Shown here one piece after another: positions 1 to 5,716 of a stretch of DNA of 7,804 nt (positions are counted from its first letter, which is position 1; each line of letters starts with the position of its first letter). This stretch comes from Eubacteriaceae bacterium UBA7485 (GTDB lineage Bacteria > Bacillota > Clostridia > Eubacteriales > Eubacteriaceae): the NCBI GenBank assembly GCA_002478485.1, contig DLOL01000064.1, positions 4,627-12,430 on the forward strand, written 5' to 3'. The position numbers and the translations under genes were made by a program. The notes beneath the pieces are model-generated. The model did no database searches, was not told the DNA's origin, and was given only the letters and a program-made list of their open reading frames with translations.

Positions 1-2
1 GC

Positions 3-1523
3 AATACGGATCAGGACAAAGATCAGGATGCAAAGAAGGATGGTTCGTCTGATCAATCCGATCCTGCCCAAGATATGACGCTCAACATTTATGCGGGAAC
101 AGATGACCAGGCCGTTTCAGTCGGCAAAAATGCCGGATTTTCTGCTGTTTTAACGGATAAAGACGGAAAAAAAGCGACGCTTTCCGGATCTGAGACATAT
201 GAATGGTCCGTTAAGCTTGATGGAGAGACGATTGAACATAAGGACACCGCTCCGAAAGCCATCACCGTTAAGCCATCCAAGACCGGAAAACTGCAAGTTG
301 AATGCACGCTTAAGGACGGGAACAGCGTCTATCAAGCGAAGCCTTTGACGATTTCTGTAGTGGATCAGTCCATTCCGCTTGAAAGTGCGAAGATCGTCGT
401 TCCTTCAGAGGAAGCGGAGGTTGGAAAAGCCGTCGCAGTTGAAGCCGAGCTCAATCCTGCGGACTGCACCGGGCTTGAAGGAGCCGATGTTCAGTGGCAG
501 GCCTATCAGGACGGTGCTTTGATTGCAGAATCGGACAAGCTTTCAGGATTTATGATTAAACCTGAAACGGATAAAAACATTACCGTCAAGCTTAAGATCA
601 CGCCGAAGGATGCCCAGAAGGCAGTTGAAGCGGAACCGGCAACCATTAAGGTGAAAGCCGATCCTTCATCTTCCACTGTTCTTCTAAAGAGCGTGACGCT
701 TAAAGCCGGACAGGATTTAAAGGATGTTCAAGCGGGGGACAAACTGACATTCTCCGCCCTTCTCAATCCTGCGGACATGAGCCGAAGCGGATTAACGTTT
801 AACTGGCTGGTGCAGGACAAGGCCACCGGAAAAACACTTGCGCAGGGCAGTGAAGAAACCTTTGCCTACACGCCGGAGAATGCGGTCGACGCAGTCGTGA
901 GCCTGAACGTGACGCAGGGAGACCGCAACGTGGAAGCTCAGGAGATTAACGTATCCGTTAAAGAAAAGACGAAGGATGCGGTCGGAGAACAGAAAACGGC
1001 TGAGGTTCAAACGCAAAAGAAAGCCGCCAACGTTTTAGGGGCGCAAAACACGGCCAAGGCGACACAAGCCGAAGTGAAATCAGCGCAGCCAGCAGAGGCG
1101 GATAAAACGGAAGAAATCAAAGACAGCAAGAAAGAAGAAACAAAAACAGAAACGAAGGAAGCAGACCCGACCGCTAAAGCGGATGAAACGGTCTTAGCTG
1201 CAGCTGTCCAGGAACAAAAGGTCAGCATCATCGCGTCTCCGGACCCGTTTGCACAGACGACAACCAAGACAGCTTCAACGGCAAGCGTATCGCCTTCTGT
1301 CGCTTCGGCTTCTTCCACAACCGATGCTTCTCTGACTTCTTCCAGTGAAACGAATCGTGCAAAAGCCGAAGCCTACGCGGCAAAGCAGGGGCAGTCGCCG
1401 GATACCGGAACATCCAGGCAGGATGCATACCTCTACGCCGCACTCGGTATTGGAGCGCTTGCGGTTGTGATCATGATCATTGCCATGAAGAAGAAAAACA
1501 GACAAACAGACTTCTTTCTTTAA
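3..1523 (+). CDS. Sortase-anchored surface protein with tandem Ig-like domains (5'-truncated)
   Basis: The reading frame is open from the left edge, so this is the C-terminal 506 residues of a longer protein. The ATG at 75 is internal: it has no Shine-Dalgarno site and the frame continues upstream. Residues 1-24 are a hydrophilic Asp/Gln/Lys/Ser linker. Three beta-rich repeats of about 95-100 residues follow (roughly 25-121, 124-219 and 227-321), each with one Trp at a matching place (YEWSV, VQWQA, FNWLV), as in Ig-like or bacterial adhesin-stalk domains. Residues 322-464 are a low-complexity stalk, first Lys/Glu/Ala/Thr-rich and then Ser/Thr/Ala-rich. The C-terminus has SPDTG (465-469), a hydrophobic helix (about 474-494) and a KKKNR-containing tail, the layout of a cell-wall sorting signal. 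The protein is therefore probably linked to peptidoglycan by a sortase and exposed on the cell. Ligand and N-terminal domains are outside the window, so adhesin, enzyme or stalk functions cannot be told apart. A rho-independent terminator follows the stop codon. Confidence 0.88.
   Translation, partial: NTDQDKDQDAKKDGSSDQSDPAQDMTLNIYAGTDDQAVSVGKNAGFSAVLTDKDGKKATLSGSETYEWSVKLDGETIEHKDTAPKAITVKPSKTGKLQVECTLKDGNSVYQAKPLTISVVDQSIPLESAKIVVPSEEAEVGKAVAVEAELNPADCTGLEGADVQWQAYQDGALIAESDKLSGFMIKPETDKNITVKLKITPKDAQKAVEAEPATIKVKADPSSSTVLLKSVTLKAGQDLKDVQAGDKLTFSALLNPADMSRSGLTFNWLVQDKATGKTLAQGSEETFAYTPENAVDAVVSLNVTQGDRNVEAQEINVSVKEKTKDAVGEQKTAEVQTQKKAANVLGAQNTAKATQAEVKSAQPAEADKTEEIKDSKKEETKTETKEADPTAKADETVLAAAVQEQKVSIIASPDPFAQTTTKTASTASVSPSVASASSTTDASLTSSSETNRAKAEAYAAKQGQSPDTGTSRQDAYLYAALGIGALAVVIMIIAMKKKNRQTDFFL
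75..965 (+). repeat. Three tandem Ig-like domain repeats in the surface protein
   Basis: The coding sequence has three diverged protein repeats, at about 75-365, 372-659 and 681-965. Shared marks are a valine/alanine-rich first strand after a VG or AG turn (AVSVGK, EAEVGK, DVQAGD), a single central Trp, and a terminal strand ending in a valine pattern (LTISVV, ATIKVK, INVSVK). Repeats 2 and 3 also share the peptide LNPAD, encoded by an identical 15-base string at 450-464 and 762-776. Elsewhere the nucleotide sequences have diverged, so this is an old domain duplication. The Ig-like fold is inferred from pattern only. Confidence 0.65.
1395..1520 (+). other. C-terminal cell-wall sorting signal (SPDTG type)
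   Basis: The codons at 1395-1409 encode SPDTG. It is followed by a short polar stretch (TSRQD), about 21 hydrophobic residues rich in Ala, Ile, Val and Met, then KKKNRQTDFFL to the stop. This is the three-part order of a sortase substrate. The motif starts with Ser rather than the Leu of classic LPXTG. (S/P)PXTG motifs are known substrates of Clostridioides difficile sortase B. The cytoplasmic tail is 11 residues, slightly long for a sorting signal. Confidence 0.75.
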
Positions 1524-1559
1524 AGAAGATAAAATATTGTTAAGAGTACCAAAAAGAGG

Positions 1560-1588
1560 GGCCCGGAATTTTCCGGGTCTTTTCTTTT
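1560..1588 (+). terminator. Rho-independent terminator of the surface-protein gene
   Basis: A 7-bp perfect stem (CCCGGAA at 1562-1568 and TTCCGGG at 1571-1577) can be extended by a G-T and a G-C pair at its base. It is followed by TCTTTTCTTTT. It lies 36 bases after the stop codon. On the opposite strand the same stem is followed by a CT-rich run ending in five T, so it may also act weakly in reverse as a backup for the convergent operon. Confidence 0.85.
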
Positions 1589-1595
1589 CGGACAG

Positions 1596-1624
1596 AAAAA
1601 AACCGCTCCGTTTACGGGAGCGGT
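1596..1624 (-). terminator. Rho-independent terminator of the tmcAL-aminopeptidase operon
   Basis: Read on the minus strand, an 8-bp stem (ACCGCTCC at 1624-1617 with GGAGCGGT at 1609-1602) has a 7-base loop and is followed by a run of seven T. It starts 9 bases beyond the aminopeptidase stop codon. Confidence 0.9.
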
Positions 1625-1633
1625 GAAACCGGT

Positions 1634-2854
1634 CTAGATGACAAAGTTTCCGTTTTCAAAGATCTTCTCTTCCGTTCCGTCTTCCAGGACGCCGGTAATC
1701 TTAAGGTCATCCGTGCCGACCATGAAGTCCACATGCGTCGGGCTTTGGTTGAGCCCCGCTTTTTCAAGCTCTTCCGGACGCATGTTCTCGCCACCTTTTA
1801 CGCAGGTCGGATAAGCGGCGCCAAGCGCGAAATGGCAGGAGGCGTTTTCGTCAAACAGAGTATTGTAGAATAAGAGATTCATATTTGAGATGGCCGAATC
1901 ATACGGAACCAGCGCCACTTCCCCCAGATGATCAGAGCCTTCCGAGACGTGGATGAGGGAGTCCAGAGCGTCTTCTCCGATTTCCGCCTTGTAATCGACA
2001 ACTTTGCCGTCTTTAAAGGTAAGGGAGAACCGGTCGATGATCTTTCCGTTATAGACCAAAGGATACGCACTGACCAGGGTGCCGTCGACACGGTCCTTGT
2101 CCGGCGCGGAGAAAAGCTCTTCAGTCGGGAGATTCGGGAAGAACTCAACACCGTCCTTGGCTTTTTCGCTTCCGCCGCTGAAAATATAGTTTTTGGGAAG
2201 GCCGACCGTGATGTCCGTGCCGCGGCTGTTCTTGTATCTCAGGGCCTTGTACTGCTTCTCGTTGAGTTTCTCCGCCCGCGCTTTAAAGGCCTTGTCCTTT
2301 TCTCTCCAGCAGGCAACCGGATCTTCCTGATCGGTATAGGTGGTCTTGAAGATCGCTTTCCACAAGTCATCAACCGGCGTGCTGCTCTGAGGAAACACTT
2401 TTTTGGCCCAGCTGTCTGTGGGGACGGAGATCACGCACCAGCGGACATCGTCTGCCATGATTGCGTCGCTGTATTCGCGGGTGGCTTCTTCTCTGGCCTT
2501 TACGCTTGCGAGGATCTTTTCCTGGTCAATGCCCGAGAGTAGGTCGGGGTCTGATGCGTGAATTGAGATCACGGCACCTTTCTTATCCAGAATCTCATCA
2601 TATTTCAGTTTGAACCAGTCCGGGATTTCTGAAAGCGTTTCTTTGTCCGCCCCCTCATACCGGAGCTTGGAGAGCTTTTCGTCCTGATAATTGACATGGA
2701 CATCTTTCGCGCCGGCGTCAAAAGCCGACTTTGCTATTAAGCGGGCGAAATCCGCGGTTTCGATCGGGCTGTTGATAAAAAGCTCCTGACCGGGCTGAAG
2801 ATTTACACCGATCTTGACGGAGATCTCAGCAAGATTTTCTTTTGGTGATTTCAT
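1634..2854 (-). CDS. ampS: M29-family metallo-aminopeptidase (AmpS/PepS/aminopeptidase T type)
   Basis: The 406-residue product has the usual length of peptidase family M29, cytoplasmic dinuclear-metal exopeptidases that release N-terminal amino acids from peptides. The C-terminal half carries the family's metal-binding signatures in order: Glu246 in LPTEELFSAP, Glu312 in LGEVALVP, His341 in CHFALG, and His374 and Asp376 in THVDFMVG. Spacing and numbering closely follow aminopeptidase T. The N-terminal half (about 1-220) fits the alpha/beta domain of the family, including NLQPGQELFINSPIE near residues 18-32. There is no signal peptide. The ATG is chosen because AAAGGA lies 7 bases upstream and the start overlaps the tmcAL stop as ATGA, so the gene is the distal member of an operon and probably translationally coupled. 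Substrate preference within M29 cannot be read from sequence, so the symbol indicates family rather than proven orthology. The role is probably general peptide turnover. Confidence 0.9.
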   Translation of the reverse strand: MKSPKENLAEISVKIGVNLQPGQELFINSPIETADFARLIAKSAFDAGAKDVHVNYQDEKLSKLRYEGADKETLSEIPDWFKLKYDEILDKKGAVISIHASDPDLLSGIDQEKILASVKAREEATREYSDAIMADDVRWCVISVPTDSWAKKVFPQSSTPVDDLWKAIFKTTYTDQEDPVACWREKDKAFKARAEKLNEKQYKALRYKNSRGTDITVGLPKNYIFSGGSEKAKDGVEFFPNLPTEELFSAPDKDRVDGTLVSAYPLVYNGKIIDRFSLTFKDGKVVDYKAEIGEDALDSLIHVSEGSDHLGEVALVPYDSAISNMNLLFYNTLFDENASCHFALGAAYPTCVKGGENMRPEELEKAGLNQSPTHVDFMVGTDDLKITGVLEDGTEEKIFENGNFVI

Positions 2855-4128
2855 CGGTTAATCCTTTCTTTTTCAGTGACATAAACAGGCGTGAGGCGCA
2901 TTTGAGAGCCGGGACCGTAGTCCTGTGCCGCTGCCCCCCCGGGAGGGCTTAAGAGCAGAGCCTGCATGGCACAGGCCCGGTCTTCCATTTCCCAGGCTGT
3001 TTTCTGGAGAGGCGCGAGGCGCTCGAAATCGAGCCCTGGATTTGAGACGACCGGAACTTCGCTCTCCTTGAGTTTTCTCAGGTGCTTCCGTCCTGCATCC
3101 GACATGGACAGGACCCGGAGGTAGGGCTCGTAAAACGGCGCGCGGAACGGACGCAGCTGCATGTCTGAAAGATCCATAACGAGGTTGAGAAGAGCGCGCC
3201 GGATCGAAGATTCCGTGAGGTTCTTGCTCATCAGGGATTTCACAAGGGCGTCGAGCGTGGGCTGTCTGAAAAATTCGCCTGAGCGGACGCTTTCCCGAAG
3301 TCGCTCCTTCAGTCCGCTCCCCATACCGGGATAGAGACCTAGTTCTTCCAAGGAAAGGGTCATCACGCGGGACGCGAGTACGGGAAGAAAGGCATCATCC
3401 TGAAAGCGCATGAACGCATCCTTGAGATCTTCAGGACGGGTGGTATCCAGGTACGCTTCGTATCCGGCCTTTTCTTCATATAAAGAGGAGCGGATTTGGC
3501 TTGCGGACGCATGAACTTTCTCATACCCCTTTTCGTGATAGCCGGATCCCGCGCGCCTGACGGGGTAAATTTCAATCTCTTTCTCACCGCCGAGCGCGCC
3601 TTCCCGGTAAAGAGCCTTCAGGTATTCAATGGCGAGGATGTTGTTGGGACTTTCAAGGATACTCAGATCCGTTTCCGGCGAGACCTTCTTTAGGGCGGAT
3701 ACGCGTGCGGCCGGGTATTTCAGCCCTTCCTTGAGTGCGGACTGGAGCGCTTCCTGGTAGGAGTCAGGCTCGAAGGCCAGAATCCTTGCCACGCGCTTCA
3801 TCTCGTTTAGGCTATCCGTCTCCACACCGAACGAGAGCGCATCCACACCTGACTGGAGGAGCGTTTTCACCGCGCCGGAGGCAAATGCTTCAGCTGACTG
3901 GGAAGAGTAGACGCAGGGAAGCTCAAGAACTAGATCCGCGCCTCCGCGCACCGCCTGAACGGCCCGGAAGCGTTTGGGGAATGATGCAGGCATCCCTCTC
4001 TGGACAAGAGCCCCGCTCATGGCGATCACTGCGCAGTCTGCTCCGCTTCTCCGCTTGGCTTCCTGTATTTGATAGGCATGCCCGGAATGAAAGGGGTTGT
4101 ATTCTGCGATAATTCCAACGCTTTTCAT
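2851..4128 (-). CDS. tmcAL: tRNA(Met) cytidine acetate ligase TmcAL (YlbM family)
   Basis: TmcAL activates acetate with ATP to acetyl-adenylate and transfers the acetyl group to the wobble cytidine (C34) of elongator tRNA-Met, giving N4-acetylcytidine. The 425-residue product starts with the nucleotidyltransferase-like signature GIIAEYNPFHSGH (5-17), which holds the HxGH-type ATP-binding motif. It continues with MSGALVQRGMPASF (37-50), ADLVLELP (64-71), SPNNILAIEYLKAL (160-173) and a YHE...SASQIRSSL segment (197-216), all characteristic of the family (formerly DUF795). The C-terminal part (about 230-425) is helical and less conserved. The product is slightly longer than many homologues, mostly from a Gly/Ala-rich stretch at 397-401 next to a 7-base C run. 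AAGGAG lies 5 bases before the ATG. It is the first gene of the operon with the aminopeptidase and diverges from ackA; tmcAL/ylbM near ackA and yceD-rpmF is a common Firmicutes arrangement. Confidence 0.93.
   Translation of the reverse strand: MKSVGIIAEYNPFHSGHAYQIQEAKRRSGADCAVIAMSGALVQRGMPASFPKRFRAVQAVRGGADLVLELPCVYSSQSAEAFASGAVKTLLQSGVDALSFGVETDSLNEMKRVARILAFEPDSYQEALQSALKEGLKYPAARVSALKKVSPETDLSILESPNNILAIEYLKALYREGALGGEKEIEIYPVRRAGSGYHEKGYEKVHASASQIRSSLYEEKAGYEAYLDTTRPEDLKDAFMRFQDDAFLPVLASRVMTLSLEELGLYPGMGSGLKERLRESVRSGEFFRQPTLDALVKSLMSKNLTESSIRRALLNLVMDLSDMQLRPFRAPFYEPYLRVLSMSDAGRKHLRKLKESEVPVVSNPGLDFERLAPLQKTAWEMEDRACAMQALLLSPPGGAAAQDYGPGSQMRLTPVYVTEKERINR
2862..2867 (-). promoter_or_regulatory. 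Ribosome binding site of the aminopeptidase gene, inside the tmcAL 3' end
   Basis: AAAGGA on the minus strand sits 7 bases before the ATG at 2854 and is embedded in the last codons of tmcAL. With the 4-base stop/start overlap it supports this start and suggests coupled translation. Confidence 0.7.
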
Positions 4129-4133
4129 CGTAT

Positions 4134-4171
4134 CTCCTTGTGAAACAAGTATATTTTAATACTATATTATA
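4134..4171 (-). promoter_or_regulatory. Ribosome binding site and candidate -10 box for tmcAL
   Basis: On the minus strand AAGGAG (4139-4134) is 5 bases from the tmcAL ATG. A perfect TATAAT (4171-4166) lies 38 bases upstream of the start within an A+T-rich tract, but I find no convincing -35 box at 16-18 bases. A small 5-bp hairpin (CTTGT/ACAAG, 4137-4149) overlaps part of the Shine-Dalgarno site and could slightly mask it. Confidence 0.45.
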
Positions 4172-4252
4172 TTAATCTTACCTGTATTTTTCCATGTTTG
4201 AAGAAATCCGCGTGCGGTCGTTTCAGATTTAAGCCCATAGCCGATCGGGTAT

Positions 4253-4274
4253 ATAACTGAACAGCTGCAGTTAT
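4253..4274. repeat. 22-base inverted repeat in the tmcAL-ackA intergenic region
   Basis: ATAACTG (4253-4259) and CAGTTAT (4268-4274) form a perfect 7-bp inverted repeat around an 8-base spacer. It lies about 75 bases upstream of the ackA -10 box. It has no T run, so it is not a terminator. It could be a dyad operator or chance; no known regulator consensus is recognised. Confidence 0.35.
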
Positions 4275-4346
4275 GCCTGAATTTGAGCCGGCCGGATATT
4301 CATCAAAAGACTTGCGAATTTATTTGTCCCGCCTTCTCAAAAGAAT

Positions 4347-4355
4347 TGGTATGAT
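4347..4355 (+). promoter_or_regulatory. Candidate extended -10 promoter of ackA
   Basis: TGGTATGAT matches the extended -10 pattern TGnTATnAT, 30 bases before the ackA start codon, predicting transcription from about 4362 and a leader of about 24 bases. The nearest -35-like hexamer (TTGTCC, 4324-4329) is at a poor 20-base spacing, which fits an extended -10 promoter that depends little on a -35 box. Confidence 0.5.
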
Positions 4356-4385
4356 TGAGTTTAGAGAACGTAATTGGAGGACGAA

Positions 4386-5582
4386 ATGAAAGTTTTAGTC
4401 ATAAATGCCGGAAGCTCTTCCCTGAAGTATCAGCTTCTGGATATGGACACGGAAAAAGTTCTTGCAAAGGGGCTGGCTGAAAGAATCGGCATTGACGGAT
4501 CAAACGTCAGCTATCAGCCGGCTGAAGGAGAAAAGATTGTCGTCGAAGAACCGCTCAAGGATCATAAGGACGCGCTTGACATCATCATTGAAAAACTCAC
4601 CGACCCTAAAGTGGGCGTAATTGAAAATATCGAAGAAATCGATGCGGTCGGCCATCGGACCGTCCACGGCGGAGAAGAATTTGCTCACTCTGTCCTCATC
4701 GATGATGCCGTCATCAAGACTCTGGAAGAAGTCTCCGAACTTGCACCGCTCCATAATCCGGCCAACCTGACAGGGATCCGCGCCATGGAAGAAATCCTGC
4801 CGGATGTTCCGCAGGTTGCTGTTTTTGACACGGCCTTCCATCAGACCATGCCGGAATACGCGTACATGTACGCGCTTCCATACGAACTTTACGAAGATTA
4901 CCACATCAGAAAATACGGTTTCCACGGAACTTCCCATCATTATGTCGCAATCGAAGCGGCCAAGCTTTTGGGGAAACCGTTAGAAGACCTTAAGCTGATC
5001 ACCTGCCATCTTGGAAACGGCGGATCGGTCACGGCTGTTCAGAACGGAAAATCCGTGGACACATCCATGGGATTCACTCCGCTTGCCGGCATTGAAATGG
5101 GAACCCGATCCGGAGACATCGATCCTTCAATCGTCATCTATCTTCAGGGAAAAGGATACTCCGCTGAAGAAGTCTCAACCATCCTCAACAACAAGTCAGG
5201 CGCCTTCGGCGTTTCCGGAATCTCGTCAGACTTCAGAGACCTTGAAGACGCAGCGGAAAAGGGGAACCGCCGGGCGAAGCTTGCTCTTGACATCTTCGAT
5301 TACAGAGTCAGATGCACCATCGGCGCCTATGTTGCCGCCATGGACGGCGTGGACGCGATTGTCTTCACCGGAGGAATCGGCGAAAACGCGCCGACCACCC
5401 GAGAAGGCGTGTGTAAGGGGCTGAGCTATTTAGGTCTCACCATCGACCCGCAAGCCAATCAGGTAAGAGGAAAGAACGCGGTGATCACCACGCCGGATTC
5501 CAAGGTCAAGGTTTTAGTTATCCCGACCAATGAAGAACTCATGATCGCAAGGGATACCGTTGAACTTTCAGAAAAAAAGTGA
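4386..5582 (+). CDS. ackA: Acetate kinase
   Basis: AckA catalyses the reversible transfer of phosphate between ATP and acetate, giving acetyl phosphate and ADP. In fermenting anaerobes it mainly runs towards ATP and acetate. The 398-residue product has the standard family length and every key residue at the canonical position: Asn7, Ser10 and Ser12 in the N-terminal NAGSSSLKY motif, Arg91 in [10 protein letters not shown], Asp148 in [10 protein letters not shown], His180 in YGFHGTSH, the phosphate loop HLGNGGS (208-214), Arg241 in GTRSGD, the adenosine motif FTGGIGENA (327-335) and Glu384 in PTNEEL. The ATG at 4386 is preferred because GGAGG lies 5 bases upstream; a TTG at 4374 in frame would place that site inside the gene and add four unconserved residues. 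It appears monocistronic, with its own candidate promoter and a terminator downstream. The usual partner gene pta is not adjacent, so acetyl phosphate must be supplied by an enzyme encoded elsewhere. Confidence 0.98.
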   Translation: MKVLVINAGSSSLKYQLLDMDTEKVLAKGLAERIGIDGSNVSYQPAEGEKIVVEEPLKDHKDALDIIIEKLTDPKVGVIENIEEIDAVGHRTVHGGEEFAHSVLIDDAVIKTLEEVSELAPLHNPANLTGIRAMEEILPDVPQVAVFDTAFHQTMPEYAYMYALPYELYEDYHIRKYGFHGTSHHYVAIEAAKLLGKPLEDLKLITCHLGNGGSVTAVQNGKSVDTSMGFTPLAGIEMGTRSGDIDPSIVIYLQGKGYSAEEVSTILNNKSGAFGVSGISSDFRDLEDAAEKGNRRAKLALDIFDYRVRCTIGAYVAAMDGVDAIVFTGGIGENAPTTREGVCKGLSYLGLTIDPQANQVRGKNAVITTPDSKVKVLVIPTNEELMIARDTVELSEKK

Positions 5583-5594
5583 TAAAATAACGAA

Positions 5595-5609
5595 GTTAGC
5601 TAGGCTAAC
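5595..5609. repeat. Short perfect inverted repeat after ackA
   Basis: GTTAGC-TAG-GCTAAC is a 6-bp perfect dyad with a 3-base centre, 12 bases after the ackA stop and 14 bases before the terminator hairpin. It lacks a T run. It could be an RNA hairpin that stabilises the ackA mRNA end, or a DNA operator about 50 bases upstream of the yceD -35 box. Confidence 0.4.
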
Positions 5610-5623
5610 CAAGTAGAAAGATC

Positions 5624-5650
5624 AGGCCGGAGAATATCCGGCCTTTATTC
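5624..5650 (+). terminator. Rho-independent terminator of ackA
   Basis: An 8-bp perfect stem (AGGCCGGA at 5624-5631, TCCGGCCT at 5637-5644) with a 5-base loop is followed by a modest T-rich tail (TTATTC). The stem is strong but the tail is imperfect, so some read-through into yceD-rpmF is possible. Confidence 0.75.
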
Positions 5651-5660
5651 CGTCTGCGGC

Positions 5661-5696
5661 TTGACAGGTGACGGCATATTTTTTTATAATTATAAT
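5661..5696 (+). promoter_or_regulatory. Sigma-A type promoter of yceD-rpmF, possibly two overlapping promoters
   Basis: TTGACA (5661-5666) and TATAAT (5685-5690) are both perfect consensus hexamers at an 18-base spacing. A second TATAAT (5691-5696) pairs with GTGACG (5668-5673, four of six consensus bases) at 17 bases. Transcription would begin about 5697-5703, leaving a very short leader. TAGGAG (5705-5710) is the ribosome binding site, 6 bases before the yceD ATG. Confidence 0.85.
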
Positions 5697-5716
5697 GCCC
5701 TATTTAGGAGTCAAAA

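Noticed and set aside
75..77. ATG at 75 as the true start of the surface protein
   Set aside because: The frame is open to the window edge, there is no ribosome binding site, and the upstream codons form a matching hydrophilic linker.
1928..2542. 204-codon plus-strand ORF antisense to the aminopeptidase
   Set aside because: The opposite strand encodes a clear M29 enzyme; the antisense product shows no recognisable domain and no ribosome binding site was evident.
3735..4112. 125-codon plus-strand ORF antisense to tmcAL
   Set aside because: Its Arg/Pro/Ser-rich composition is typical of a shadow of a GC-rich gene; the tmcAL motifs are on the other strand.
4278..4302. TGAAT/ATTCA dyad around a CCGGCCGG core upstream of ackA
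   Set aside because: The outer arms are only 5 bp, the halves are not symmetric around the core, and no function is suggested.
4374..4376. TTG at 4374 as the ackA start
   Set aside because: It would place the GGAGG site inside the gene and add four residues not found in acetate kinases; the ATG at 4386 restores canonical residue numbering.
4500..4940. 146-codon minus-strand ORF within ackA
   Set aside because: It mirrors a fully conserved acetate kinase region and has no family features.
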